IMG/VR virus record: IMGVR_UViG_3300045941_000233
Location: 1-64,000 of that record
DNA length: 64,000 nt
Origin: a virus
Reading direction: 5' to 3' (one strand)
Positions 55,812-64,000 of this stretch are shown in pieces. The notes below the pieces were generated by a model. The model saw nothing but the letters and a program-made list of their open reading frames with translations, was not told the DNA's origin and ran no database searches. How positions within the stretch are numbered: position 1 is the stretch's first letter; each line of letters starts with the position of its first letter. Both the position numbers and the translations under genes were made by a program.

Positions 55812-57482
55812 ATGTGGAAGATCACCACCGAACTGAAGAAGCACCTTCAGGAGAAATTCAGCCTCGCGGCCGATGCGACGGATGAAGTTGTTCGCAAGAT
55901 GGTTGGCGAGAAAATCGCCAGCGGCGAACTGTCGATGGACGACTTCGCCCGCCTCACGACTGCAAAGGCCACCGAGGCCGAGCAGAAAGTCCAGGCGATG
56001 ATCGACAAGTCCATCGCCCCCGTGCTCGACGCCATCAAGGCGCTCAAGCCCGAGACGCCGGCCCCCGCGGCTCCCGCGGCCCCCGCCGAATCGAAGGCCC
56101 TCAACCTGACCGCCCCGCCGGCCGCGCCGGCAACTCCGCCCGCGTCGGAAGGCCAGAAGCTTTACGCTTTGGCCGGTTCGGCTGTGGCGAGCGACCTGGA
56201 CGAACCCACCCGTATTCGCGTGAAGTCGGCCATTGAACGGTTCGACGACACCCGCACGGCCGCGACCTGGGACAAGTGCACAAGCACTATGGTCAAGGCG
56301 CTTGGCAGCGGTAACGTCGGATCGCACACCAGCGGCCACTATTCGCCCAGTTATGACATGCCGACGGAGCGCAGCAAGGCCATCTCCGGCGTGTGGCTGA
56401 AGAACATGGCCATCAAGCGCATGCGTTCGCGCGGCGTGCATGTCGCCGACCACATCCAACTGAAGGAGTGGGAGCGCGACATCCTCATGTATGCCGCCCA
56501 CAACTGCAAATTTGTTGGTCCGATTGGCTGGACCGGCAGCGGCGACAGCAATGAAGGCGACGCGCTGCACTGGTACACGGGCGAGAAGCTGATGAGCGAC
56601 TTGCACCGCAAGGCCGTGTTGGACGATTCGACGTCGGGCGGCCTGGAAGCCGTGCCTATCGAATTCGACGCCAACGTCATCCTGACTCCGCTTCTCAATG
56701 GCGAACTGTTCCCGTTTGTGAACATCGTCAACGTCGGACGCCGACGGATCGAGGCCACGAAAATCAGCAATCCCACCATGGCGTGGGGTGTTGCTGAAGG
56801 CACCGCGATTTCGCTGTTCAATACGGACAGCTTCATTTCGGCTTTCGACAATTCGATCTATCCGATCACCGGCGCCATGGAGCTCGGCCTGGACTTCCTG
56901 GCCGACTCGCCGCTGGCCGTCACCCAGACGGTTGTGCAGCGGTACGGCGAGCGGTTCCGGACGGAAATGGACAACGTGATTGCGACCGGCAACGGCACCG
57001 ACCGGCCCGAGGGCGTGTTTACCACGTCCGGCGTGACTTCGGTCACTCCTTCCGGTGGCGCTGGCGCCGCCCAGACCGTCGGCGATTACGAAGGCTTGCG
57101 GTTCGGCGTGGCGAAGGAATTCCGCCAGGAAGCCGGCCTGCGTGCCATGTACGTCGGGACCGACACTTCCTACAGCCGCGCCCGCGGCATTGCGGTTGGC
57201 GCGTCGGATCAACGCCGAGTGTTCGGCATCGACGACCAGGAGAGCTACACGCTGTTCCAGCGGCGTTATGCGGTCAACGGTTCGCTGACGAATGCCCAAA
57301 TCGGGTATTTCTGCTTCAACCGATACCGCATGTATCGCCGGCTTGGCTTGGAAGTCCGGATGGTCACTGAAGACTGGACCTTGGCCCGCCAGAGCAAGGA
57401 AGGCATCATCGTCCGCGCCCGCTTCGGTGGTGCGCTCGAACTGGCCGCGGCCGGAACAAAGATCACTAACGGCCAAGCCTAA
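55812..57482 (+). CDS. HK97-fold major capsid protein
   Basis: 556 aa. A helical N-terminal delta region with a Pro/Ala linker (to ~115; LKPETPAPAAPAAPAESKAL), then the capsid fold: FDANVILTPLLNGELFPFVN, GVAEGTAISLFNTDSF, ELGLDFLADSPLAVTQTVVQ and RYGERFRTEMDNVIATGNG (E-loop and spine pattern), ending with GIIVRARFGGAL. The delta region is probably removed by the upstream protease. Followed by a strong terminator. Confidence 0.92.
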   Translation: MWKITTELKKHLQEKFSLAADATDEVVRKMVGEKIASGELSMDDFARLTTAKATEAEQKVQAMIDKSIAPVLDAIKALKPETPAPAAPAAPAESKALNLTAPPAAPATPPASEGQKLYALAGSAVASDLDEPTRIRVKSAIERFDDTRTAATWDKCTSTMVKALGSGNVGSHTSGHYSPSYDMPTERSKAISGVWLKNMAIKRMRSRGVHVADHIQLKEWERDILMYAAHNCKFVGPIGWTGSGDSNEGDALHWYTGEKLMSDLHRKAVLDDSTSGGLEAVPIEFDANVILTPLLNGELFPFVNIVNVGRRRIEATKISNPTMAWGVAEGTAISLFNTDSFISAFDNSIYPITGAMELGLDFLADSPLAVTQTVVQRYGERFRTEMDNVIATGNGTDRPEGVFTTSGVTSVTPSGGAGAAQTVGDYEGLRFGVAKEFRQEAGLRAMYVGTDTSYSRARGIAVGASDQRRVFGIDDQESYTLFQRRYAVNGSLTNAQIGYFCFNRYRMYRRLGLEVRMVTEDWTLARQSKEGIIVRARFGGALELAAAGTKITNGQA

Positions 57483-57503
57483 CCTGGCTTGACTGACTGA
57501 ACT

Positions 57504-57548
57504 CCCGGCGGCTGCAACATCGCCCGCGGCCGCCGGGTTGATTTTTTT
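57504..57548 (+). terminator. Rho-independent terminator after capsid gene
   Basis: CCCGGCGGC (57504-57512) / GCCGCCGGG (57529-57537), a 9-bp stem with a 16-base loop, then TTGATTTTTTT. Good intrinsic terminator. Confidence 0.8.
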
Positions 57549-57571
57549 CCGAAGGGCGAGCCGGGGGTTAC

Positions 57572-58237
57572 ATGCCACGCTACACGATCGAGATAGCGGG
57601 ACCGCGCAACGAAGGCGCGATTTTCCCGCCGATTGGAAATGAACGGCTGAGAGGCCGTTGGTCGAATGCGAAAGTTGCTCACCGCAACAAAACCAATGAT
57701 GAGTCCGGGCTGGCGCTCAAGCAGTTGTCGCTCGCCGTCGAGACGATTCCTGGGTTGTTTATTTCGCTCGACACGACTGCCGGCGGTCGCGGAGAGGGGT
57801 CAATTGTTGACCCGCTCGGTGAGTCGCCGGCGGGACGCGAGATTCAGGCGAAGATCAAGGATGTCCTGAGCCGTTTTTCGCCGAACGCTCTTGATTGCGG
57901 TTCGGATCCACGGCCGCGATCGACTTTCCCGAATTTGGGCGCCGACGGCATCAAGGAATGGGCGTTTTTCATGCGAACGATGCTTGACTCCGGTCAGGCG
58001 GCGGAAGTTGGCACCGAAAAACTGCCGGATATCGAAACGATTCGAAAGATGCCAGGCAAGCGGCGCCGCGATCCGCTCAACACCGGCCGCCAGGACGCCG
58101 AGAGCGAAGCCGAAGCCCGCAAGGGCCACGGAGTTTACCGATACGCCGACGAAGTGCCAGAGAATGCCGAGCTCGTCGGCGCCGGCCCCTCGACTGGCAA
58201 TGGACCCAAGGGCGGCAGTAAGCCGCCGACACCGTAA
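57572..58237 (+). CDS. Virion-region hypothetical protein, 221 aa
   Basis: MPRYTIEIAGPRNEGAIFPP, then a helix-poor region and a Lys/Glu-rich end with Gly/Pro (GNGPKGGSKPPTP). WAFFMRTMLDSGQAAEVGTE in the middle. Probably a head-tail or minor capsid protein from its position. No family recognised. Confidence 0.55.
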   Translation: MPRYTIEIAGPRNEGAIFPPIGNERLRGRWSNAKVAHRNKTNDESGLALKQLSLAVETIPGLFISLDTTAGGRGEGSIVDPLGESPAGREIQAKIKDVLSRFSPNALDCGSDPRPRSTFPNLGADGIKEWAFFMRTMLDSGQAAEVGTEKLPDIETIRKMPGKRRRDPLNTGRQDAESEAEARKGHGVYRYADEVPENAELVGAGPSTGNGPKGGSKPPTP

Positions 58238-58266
58238 AACAGCGCTGGCCCCCGGCGCGTTCCACT

Positions 58267-58304
58267 CCCGGCATAGGTCGTCCCTATGCCGGGCAGTGGT
58301 TTTT
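58267..58304 (+). terminator. Hairpin terminator
   Basis: Perfect 11-bp stem CCCGGCATAGG (58267-58277) / CCTATGCCGGG (58283-58293), 5-base loop, then CAGTGGTTTTTATC. Ends the 57572 transcript before the tandem pair. Confidence 0.75.
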
Positions 58305-58319
58305 ATCTGGCCCGTCACA

Positions 58320-58595
58320 ATGGCGAATCGTGTTACTGGATTCGAGCAGATCACCGGACTAAATGTCGTCAAGCAATTGACGGTTCCGGCCGGATCCAGC
58401 TTCGCCTCGATTCGCGCTGTGACCCAAAACGTCCGCTACCGGCTTGATGGGACCGACCCAGAGGCCGGCATCGGCGAACAGATCAAGGCCGGCGCCGACC
58501 AGCCGACCATTTTGGTTATCCAAAACGGAATGATTGCCGCCAAATTCATTCAAGAGGCATCGTCTGCCGTCCTGAATGTCCATTACTTCGCATAG
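58320..58595 (+). CDS. Tandem beta protein A, 91 aa
   Basis: ANRVTGFEQITGLNVVKQLT, NVRYRLDGTDPEAGIGEQIK, FIQEASSAVLNVHYFA. Nearly the same plan as the next gene (VPAG.xFASIR...QNVRYRLDG....GEQ.KA.ADQP......KFI.E..SA.LNVHYF). Probably a virion beta-sandwich, such as a spike or decoration protein. Confidence 0.7.
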   Translation: MANRVTGFEQITGLNVVKQLTVPAGSSFASIRAVTQNVRYRLDGTDPEAGIGEQIKAGADQPTILVIQNGMIAAKFIQEASSAVLNVHYFA

Positions 58596-58598
58596 ACC

Positions 58599-58865
58599 AT
58601 GGTACTCGGATTTCAACAGATCACGTCGCTATCGACGGCCATCGGCCTAACGGTCCCGGCCGGAACTCGATTCGCCTCGATTCGGGTTGAGTCCCAGAAC
58701 GTGCGTTACAGGCTGGACGGATCAAACCCGACAGCATCCGTCGGCGAGCAGCTAAAGGCCGCCGCGGACCAGCCGATCCAATTGTCGATCGACGAAGGCT
58801 TGCACGTCGTCAAATTCATCGAAGAAACGACGTCCGCAAAGCTTAACGTCCACTATTTCAGCTAG
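58599..58865 (+). CDS. Tandem beta protein B, 88 aa
   Basis: Diverged copy of the previous gene (about half the residues the same), two codons after its stop. Duplication of a small virion protein suggests a heteromeric or gene-dosage role. Its last base overlaps the start of the next gene (TAGTG). Confidence 0.7.
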   Translation: MVLGFQQITSLSTAIGLTVPAGTRFASIRVESQNVRYRLDGSNPTASVGEQLKAAADQPIQLSIDEGLHVVKFIEETTSAKLNVHYFS

Positions 58866-59035
58866 TGCGCGAGCTCATCACCAAACCGATCGACTCACGG
58901 CCACGCGCCTCTTGCGTTTTTTGCGCGGACGCGGGGACAGTGACAGTCGAGAAAGACGGCCGGCAGACGAAAGTCGCCTGCCCGCACTGCACCAAAAAAC
59001 CAGACACTTCAAATCTTGTCACTAAGGGGGTTTAG
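58865..59035 (+). CDS. Small zinc-ribbon protein, 56 aa
   Basis: GTG at 58865 in the TAGTG overlap. RELITKPIDSRPRASCVFCA then VACPHCTKKPDTSNLV: CVFC and CPHC form one zinc ribbon. No ribosome site, so translation depends on the upstream gene. Too short for wider comparison. Confidence 0.6.
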   Translation: MRELITKPIDSRPRASCVFCADAGTVTVEKDGRQTKVACPHCTKKPDTSNLVTKGV

Positions 59036-59037
59036 TC

Positions 59038-59343
59038 ATGGCCGAAAGCACAATCAGGATCGCACTGAAGAAAGTCCGCGACTTCCTTTCCTACGTCGCG
59101 CCGATCACTCCCATCAAGACCGACGATGCGCTGGTGGTCGTAATCGATGCGCTCCTGGCCGACGTTTTGCTTTTCGGGTGGTTCACCGTGAAGGTTGCCG
59201 AAGATCAAGCCGGCAAGCTGTCACTGGAAGCGGCCGAACCGCCGCAAGAGCTCCGCGGCCCGCTGGCCGATCGCCGGATCGAATGGAAGAAACTCATCGA
59301 AATGGCGCCGACGATTATTAGCCTTGTGAAGCTGTTTCTGTAG
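59038..59343 (+). CDS. Hypothetical protein with hydrophobic helix, 101 aa
   Basis: AAGGGGGTTTAGTC before the ATG. DALVVVIDALLADVLLFGWF is a membrane-like helix, then IEMAPTIISLVKLFL, a second hydrophobic end. It may be a small membrane protein of the lysis or entry machinery. No hallmark of a known holin. Confidence 0.5.
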   Translation: MAESTIRIALKKVRDFLSYVAPITPIKTDDALVVVIDALLADVLLFGWFTVKVAEDQAGKLSLEAAEPPQELRGPLADRRIEWKKLIEMAPTIISLVKLFL

Positions 59344-59388
59344 TCCAGCGTCGATCGACGCTATCTCTGCAGATCGAAAGAGGGGCCA

Positions 59389-60057
59389 ATGCCTGGCGAG
59401 TTACAACCGGTCGAAGAGCAGATCCTTTTCTGTCGCAATCCCGAGCAGTTTGGCGACGGGACGGCCCTGAACATCCTTCGAACCAATCGTCCCAAATGGT
59501 GGATCGTCAGAACTCCATCCTGGCTGACAGTCGATCAACTGAATCAGATTTTCGAAGCTGGCGTGAATCGTTGGTCGAAGGTGGCGAACGTCTATGCCAC
59601 CCGCGCGGACTCCATGGAGCTCGCGGACTGGATCATCGACGCGCAGAGCATCGACGGCCCGGGAAAGATTTTGGCCGACGCCGAGCTACCCGGCTTTTCC
59701 CGCCAGCAGAAAGTCCGGATCGACATTGCCGAGTCGGCGCTGCGCGATCGAATGTCTGACATTTTGGGCCATGAGGGCGGCCACCTATACGGCCTGCATC
59801 ACTTTTCGTCGGCGCCGCCGCCGGAGTGGATGGAACCGACGCTGGGCGTTGTGAACACGCCACAGCAGGCGGAAGCATCGCTGATGGCGCAGCTTTATGG
59901 CCTGCCGCAGTCAACTCCGCCGGGCTCCGGACCGAGCATTCCGCCGGTCGTCAGCACTTGCCGGATCGAGGTTGTTGACGGCATCGCGAAAGCGTCAATC
60001 AGTGTTCAGCAAGCCAACAAAAAGGCGATGCTGGACGGCAACAAGCAAATGGTTTAA
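59389..60057 (+). CDS. Metzincin-like zinc peptidase of the virion region
   Basis: 222 aa; CGAAAGAGGGG before the ATG. ILGHEGGHLYGLHHFSSA (~125-142) is the metzincin/matrixin signature HExxHxxGxxH with the third His, then a Pro-rich linker and a small beta end. It starts MPGELQPVEEQILFCRNPEQ and has no signal peptide. Such peptidases can act in cell-wall or surface-protein degradation at infection or release; substrate unknown. Confidence 0.72.
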   Translation: MPGELQPVEEQILFCRNPEQFGDGTALNILRTNRPKWWIVRTPSWLTVDQLNQIFEAGVNRWSKVANVYATRADSMELADWIIDAQSIDGPGKILADAELPGFSRQQKVRIDIAESALRDRMSDILGHEGGHLYGLHHFSSAPPPEWMEPTLGVVNTPQQAEASLMAQLYGLPQSTPPGSGPSIPPVVSTCRIEVVDGIAKASISVQQANKKAMLDGNKQMV

Positions 60058-60076
60058 CGAAAACCCCGGGGGCGGG

Positions 60077-61783
60077 ATGTTTGGAGTTCTGTTTGTGCTG
60101 GCCACTATGGGCCAGATCGATATTCCACCGCTGCCCGGCTACTTGCCGGCGGCCGTCGCTCCTGCGCCGCAGCAAGTCGCGCCAATTGTCGAAGCGGTTC
60201 GCGTTCCGGACACCACGGATTATGTGGCATGGGCTGTGCAGGATCTAATGCTCCGCCAGCCGACGGACCGGCCATTCATGCGATACCTGGCCGTTCCCGC
60301 GTGGGGCGACATTAGCTGGCATCACGTCAATTCGTACATGGTCAATTCGGCCATCAGCCAGTCGAGCGTTACCGTGCGTCCGGAAGGAACCGCCGGCGGC
60401 TGGATGATCGTTTGGGATTTGCGGCGACTGGCGCCGAAAGAACATGATCTAAAGCGATTGCTGGCCGTCTGGGACGCTTTAGCGCACGGAGAGCCCTATT
60501 TCCATGTCGAGCTACCGCAAGGAAAACAAGTCGCCTGTCGGCAATACACCCATCTCGACGGCAAAATCTACACCCAGCGGCGATTTGTCCCCGCTCCGCA
60601 TGTTGCCGAAGGTTATGGCATCTTGGAGCGCGAGACTGCGGCTTTCGCGCCGCTTCTCCGGGCGGACTATTTTCTGAGGCGAGTCGCCAGCACGGTTGAT
60701 GGCGGTCTGTATTACCACTTCATCGGCTTCATCAGTGGCGGTAAGCGGCTGACCGAAACCGAGATTTTCAAGCTGGTTGGCCTGGACGTGGCACTTTCCC
60801 GCGGGGTCGAAGGCGACGACCGGGCGGCCGTGTTCCAGTCGGCAGTGACTGGCAAGCCGCGCACGGTCGAACAAGTCCAGGGCGCCATTGGTAAAGCGCG
60901 GATTACCTACGATCTATTCGACGAAGACGTCGAAGCCGGCCGGCATCCGATTTACGAATTGCTCGACTTTGTGAAGCGAGCTCGCGGCAAGGAATTGATT
61001 TACGAGCGGCAGAACGGGACTCTCGGCTATTTCCTGGCTGACGGCGAAGGGAAATTGGTCGATGTTGCCCCGCCAAATCTCGCCAGCGACCACAACACTC
61101 CGGCGCCGGTGACGAAGCAGCTTTTCCCGCCGCTTAGCTGCATTCGCTGCCACGGCCCGCATAGTGGCGTCCAGATCGTCCGAAACGACGTGCAGACGCT
61201 GTTAAGCGGCGGCAGCGGCGAAGTCGATTTGTTCGATGACCTGACCAGCAAGGACAACCGCTTCGCTACCGTCGATCGACTGGCTGGCCTGTATGCCGCG
61301 GCCGACGCTTTCAATTTCGACGCTGAACTGTCCCGCTCGCGGCATGCCGACGCCATTTTTCGGGCAACCCGCGGGATGGGTGTTCGCGAGCGCGAAAACG
61401 TAGCCTCCAAAGCCGCGGCCAAGCTGTCCGAGCAATTCGCCGACTATTGGTATCCCCGATCGCCGACCGAAGCGAACGTGAACGCCGACCGGGCTTGTCT
61501 GGAACTTGGCTGGCGAGTGCCGCCGGGAGATGGCTCCGCATTCTTGAATCAGACACTGCGGCCGCATCGCGTGGACTTTTCGGTCCAGGGCGTGCCTGTC
61601 GAGTCGGCCGATCCGGCCCTGGCTGCATTGCGGCGACTGAAAACGAACCCCGATGGGACGCTGTTCCTCCAAAACGGAAAGCCGGTTAGCGCCGGCCTGA
61701 CGATCCGGCGACAGGACTTGGATCGAATCTATCCATACGCCGCCGGCCAGATGATCGAAGCTCGAAAGAACCCAAAACCTTAA
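60077..61783 (+). CDS. CxxCH (cytochrome c-like) protein
   Basis: 568 aa from ATG 60077. A hydrophobic start (MFGVLFVLATMGQIDIPPLP) could be a weak signal. The heme motif CIRCH (C355, C358, H359) sits in LSCIRCHGPHSGVQIV. The rest (PEGTAGGWMIVWDLRRLAPK, RYLAVPAWGDISWHHVNSYM) resembles large cytochrome c-domain proteins of Planctomycetes. It needs export and host heme ligation if it is a cytochrome. Only one CxxCH is seen, so the second axial ligand is uncertain. Confidence 0.65.
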   Translation: MFGVLFVLATMGQIDIPPLPGYLPAAVAPAPQQVAPIVEAVRVPDTTDYVAWAVQDLMLRQPTDRPFMRYLAVPAWGDISWHHVNSYMVNSAISQSSVTVRPEGTAGGWMIVWDLRRLAPKEHDLKRLLAVWDALAHGEPYFHVELPQGKQVACRQYTHLDGKIYTQRRFVPAPHVAEGYGILERETAAFAPLLRADYFLRRVASTVDGGLYYHFIGFISGGKRLTETEIFKLVGLDVALSRGVEGDDRAAVFQSAVTGKPRTVEQVQGAIGKARITYDLFDEDVEAGRHPIYELLDFVKRARGKELIYERQNGTLGYFLADGEGKLVDVAPPNLASDHNTPAPVTKQLFPPLSCIRCHGPHSGVQIVRNDVQTLLSGGSGEVDLFDDLTSKDNRFATVDRLAGLYAAADAFNFDAELSRSRHADAIFRATRGMGVRERENVASKAAAKLSEQFADYWYPRSPTEANVNADRACLELGWRVPPGDGSAFLNQTLRPHRVDFSVQGVPVESADPALAALRRLKTNPDGTLFLQNGKPVSAGLTIRRQDLDRIYPYAAGQMIEARKNPKP

Positions 61784-61800
61784 TCCGAAAGGATCAAAAA

Positions 61801-62661
61801 ATGAAACGGTTACTGGCTTTGCTTGTATTGCTTGCTGTCTGGCTTACTGCAACTCCGGCCGATGCCTGCCACCGGTGCGGGATTTTCGGCCGTGGCTGCC
61901 GGTTTAATCACGTTCCGGCGGTCATTCACGCGGCGCCTTACGTCGCTCCGGCCTACGGCAACCAGACTTTTAATTTCATCAACAGCTACCCCCTGAACCT
62001 TATTCCTGGCGGCAATTCGGTGTACGGCTACAACCTAGCCGCCCAGCCGCTGGCTCTCGACGTTCCGCTGGTGCTCGATCGCTCCGCCCGACTGGCCGAA
62101 GCGTTTTCCGTCGGCGCCGTGCAGGCCCTGAACGGCCACAATGCCAACGTCCAAGGCGCTTTATCGCTGGTGGACGGCATCGATCGCCGATCGAAAAACA
62201 TTCAGGCATTTACGGCGACACTGCAGGCCAACAATGGAGCTCAGCCGGTCCAGTCCCCGCCGTCGCTGTCTTTTCGCGTGACTGTCGGCGCCGACGGCCA
62301 GCCGAAAGTTGAGCGATTGGAAGCCGGCAAACCATGCCCCGACGGCAATTGTCCAGATCCGGCAATCCCGCCGCCGTCGCCCATCCAGGCCCCCGAGCAG
62401 CCGCTGACGCCCAAGCAAACCGGATTGCAGTACCGCGGCCAGTCGCTGGGAGTGCTTTCGGCCGTTTGCGGTAAATGCCACGACGGGCTTGGCACAAAAG
62501 ACACTCCGCTTGGATTGGTCATTGACGATCGCGCCGTACTTACGCCAGATCAAAGGAAGCTGGCCTTGAAAAAAGTCGAGGCAGGAAAAATGCCGCCCCC
62601 GGGCTCGATAGCCGTCAGCATCGACGTCTTGAATAGCGTCCGGGCGGCCCTGGCAAACTGA
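61801..62661 (+). CDS. Exported CxxCH (cytochrome c-like) protein
   Basis: 286 aa. A clear signal peptide MKRLLALLVLLAVWLTATPA with cleavage near ADA-CH. The C-terminal domain (~205-286) holds LSAVCGKCHDGLG (C223, C226, H227) and EAGKMPPPGSIAVS, a Met likely to be the second ligand, as in small c-type cytochromes. The middle is a helical, Asn/Pro-rich region (LAAQPLALDVPLVL). CCGAAAGG lies before the ATG. It is the best supported cytochrome c candidate in the pair. Confidence 0.78.
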   Translation: MKRLLALLVLLAVWLTATPADACHRCGIFGRGCRFNHVPAVIHAAPYVAPAYGNQTFNFINSYPLNLIPGGNSVYGYNLAAQPLALDVPLVLDRSARLAEAFSVGAVQALNGHNANVQGALSLVDGIDRRSKNIQAFTATLQANNGAQPVQSPPSLSFRVTVGADGQPKVERLEAGKPCPDGNCPDPAIPPPSPIQAPEQPLTPKQTGLQYRGQSLGVLSAVCGKCHDGLGTKDTPLGLVIDDRAVLTPDQRKLALKKVEAGKMPPPGSIAVSIDVLNSVRAALAN

Positions 62662-62708
62662 ATCGTTCCGTTTGATTAACCAAAAACCTTAACCGAAAGG
62701 AAAGTTTT

Positions 62709-62957
62709 ATGAAGTTCGTTCTCTCCGTCGCCGCGGCCGTCGCCTTGCTGGCTGCTACCGCCGGCACCGCGAATGCGTTCCACGGTCCCGCCGCTCAGGC
62801 ATTTCGGAATGCCGGCAATCGGCAAGCCTTCCGTCAGGCGCAGCGGCTGAACAACCACCACCACGGCCGCCAGGCAATTTTACTTGTCCCGGTGGCTCCG
62901 CCAGTGCAGACATTTGTCGCCCCCAGCGGCGCCATTCTGCAGTTTCGGTCGTACTAG
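62709..62957 (+). CDS. Small exported protein, 82 aa
   Basis: Signal peptide MKFVLSVAAAVALLAATAGT-ANAFHG with cleavage near ANA. The mature part is Gln/Arg/His-rich (AFRQAQRLNNHHHGRQAIL) with a beta ending. AACCGAAAGG before the ATG. His cluster could bind metal or heme. Placed after two CxxCH genes, so it may belong to the same cargo. Confidence 0.65.
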   Translation: MKFVLSVAAAVALLAATAGTANAFHGPAAQAFRNAGNRQAFRQAQRLNNHHHGRQAILLVPVAPPVQTFVAPSGAILQFRSY

Positions 62958-62971
62958 GCCCGTATCGTCCA

Positions 62972-63307
62972 ATGCGTTTCGACATTTACCACCATCACGA
63001 ACACGATTCAGCGCTTCGAAAGTCACTTTCTGACATTTCGATGGCGATGGCATCGATACTTGGAAAGGTACTTCGCATGTCCGCATCCCTTGATCGCCTC
63101 ACCCGCGAGGTAGGCGAGATGAAAGAGCAGGTCAATTCCGCCGCGGAGAAGTTTGGAAAACTGGCAGAGCAAATCCGCCAGTTGAAAGACGACCCCGCGA
63201 AATTGGAGGCATTGGCCGACGACCTTGATGCCCAGCAGGCCACCTTGAAGTCGGCCGGCGATGCAGCTAGTCCGCCGGACGAACCGCCGGCAGAGCCGCC
63301 CGCATAG
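62972..63307 (+). CDS. Small coiled-coil virion-type protein, 111 aa
   Basis: MRFDIYHHHEHDSALRKSLS followed by a long coiled coil (SLDRLTREVGEMKEQVNSAA EKF...) and a Pro-rich tail. The start and layout match a common phage family of small coiled-coil proteins found near lysis or tail genes. It overlaps no neighbour; a terminator follows. Confidence 0.65.
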   Translation: MRFDIYHHHEHDSALRKSLSDISMAMASILGKVLRMSASLDRLTREVGEMKEQVNSAAEKFGKLAEQIRQLKDDPAKLEALADDLDAQQATLKSAGDAASPPDEPPAEPPA

Positions 63308-63336
63308 TTTTGCGCGTCTCCGCACCGCAAACCCTT

Positions 63337-63369
63337 ACAGCCGACGGCTTAACTGCCGCCGGCTGTTTT
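63337..63369 (+). terminator. Rho-independent terminator
   Basis: ACAGCCGACGGC (63337-63348) / GCCGCCGGCTGT (63355-63366), 12 bp with one mismatch and a 6-base loop, then TTTC. It ends the cargo transcript. 63370-63480 contains no gene. Confidence 0.75.
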
Positions 63370-63480
63370 CGTTTGCCAGTCCAAGCTATTGCCGGTTTTT
63401 GCGCCTTTCCAGCAATATCTAGCTAGGCTCCGGGGGCGTGGCCGAGGCTTTCGTATTGTCCTCGTTGGTCGTCCAAAACC

Positions 63481-63864
63481 ATGCCCCAAGATCAAATCGA
63501 ATGGTTGCTGAAGACCGGCAGCATTTACGGGCTCGGATTTGCGGCCCTTGCTGTCGGCGTGTCGATGGCCTTTTATTTTTTGTGGCGGATTGGTCTGGGA
63601 GTGGCCAACTTCGTTGACGACGTGCGGACGAAATGGTTTCCGAATGTCGTCACCGGGCATTTGGCGTTTCTGTCGCGAACACAGGAGTCAAATGACGCCA
63701 CCCTGGCCGCGGTCGAAAAGATGACAGCCGGCCATGCCGTTTCCAGCGACAGCCACGAAAAAACTCACCGCGCTTTGGAATACATCGCCAGAGCACAGGC
63801 CGAGGGAGACGTTTGCGAAGACGCGCGAGCGTTTCTGGTCGAAGCCGTGAAGATTTTGAAGTAA
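63481..63864 (+). CDS. Single-pass membrane protein, 127 aa
   Basis: Membrane helix at ~15-37 (IYGLGFAALAVGVSMAFYFL), then an amphipathic tail (DVRTKWFPNVVTGHLAFLSR, TAGHAVSSDSHEKTHRALEY). Resembles small holin/anti-holin-like phage proteins by topology only; no lysis enzyme is seen next to it in the window. Confidence 0.6.
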   Translation: MPQDQIEWLLKTGSIYGLGFAALAVGVSMAFYFLWRIGLGVANFVDDVRTKWFPNVVTGHLAFLSRTQESNDATLAAVEKMTAGHAVSSDSHEKTHRALEYIARAQAEGDVCEDARAFLVEAVKILK

Positions 63865-63889
63865 CCGCCATCAAGGAGAGCCATAAAGC

Positions 63890-64000
63890 ATGTCATTGAC
63901 GCTTGCCCAAAAACAGGCCCTGAAAACTCATGCTCTGAATAATCAAACCCAACTGGCATTTCCGGCCGGGCAGGCAACTATTGCCAGCAAGTTTGCTGCG
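63890..64000 (+). CDS. Partial phage protein, N-terminus
   Basis: AAGGAGAGCCATAAAGC then ATG 63890. Visible part: MSLTLAQKQALKTHALNNQT QLAFPAGQATIASKFAA, open to the window edge. Only 37 residues, no family can be given; it resembles start regions of short phage proteins. Confidence 0.5.
   Translation, partial: MSLTLAQKQALKTHALNNQTQLAFPAGQATIASKFAA

Overview
The window looks like one continuous piece (both ends cut genes) of a large, high-GC temperate-type tailed phage or prophage. It has an HK97-type head module (large terminase, portal, prohead protease, major capsid protein), a replication and recombination module, a tyrosine integrase, an XRE repressor-like protein and many small hypothetical genes packed with ATGA or GTGA stop-start overlaps. 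A planctomycete-like host is suggested, but not proven, by a planctomycete-style prepilin-like protein, CxxCH (cytochrome c-like) exported proteins and two csrA genes.

Layout. 1-5.2 kb: two divergent blocks of small genes (minus 1-1790, plus 1950-3502) around a bidirectional promoter, then two glycosyltransferases. 5.2-8.9 kb: prepilin-like gene, integrase, LuxR-type HTH protein, tRNA-Arg(ACG), XRE regulator, then a regulated promoter and a csrA leader. 8.9-25 kb: csrA and a plus-strand replication/recombination operon with a Sak4/RecA-like ATPase carrying a complete -1 frameshift signal, a RecD-like helicase, Dam-type methylase, ERCC4 nuclease, TOPRIM primase-like protein and a superfamily-3-like helicase, ending in an AT-rich, iteron-like, origin-like region. 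26-35 kb: a second pair of divergent accessory blocks built like the first, including DUF4942, DUF2958, a sliding-clamp-like protein, an ASCH protein and an Arg/Ala-rich basic protein. 35-43 kb: PAPS-reductase-like and ParB-like pair, second csrA, small terminase, a minus-strand block, GDP-mannose dehydratase and large terminase. 43.3-51 kb: an accessory island between terminase and portal. 51-64 kb: portal, a third glycosyltransferase, protease, capsid and virion-associated genes, then a cargo set with two CxxCH proteins and small exported or membrane proteins.

Most notable. (1) At 44010-44422 there is a tandem array of seven ~60-base units in which 8-base arms differ from unit to unit but stay reverse complementary within each unit (covariation), alternating with two conserved blocks (TGAAAYCG and CAAAYCCAAAGT). 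It runs straight into a gene for a nuclease-less IS110/Nop-like protein. This closely resembles a TIGR-Tas RNA-guided system. (2) The recombination ATPase gene ends in G_GGA_AAC_TAG followed after five bases by a perfect 11-bp stem, with an open -1 frame beyond: a textbook programmed frameshift. (3) Three distant promoters share one 16-base palindromic operator in the same position, which suggests one regulator controls csrA/replication, the 37.9-39.6 kb block and the terminase-side island with the array.
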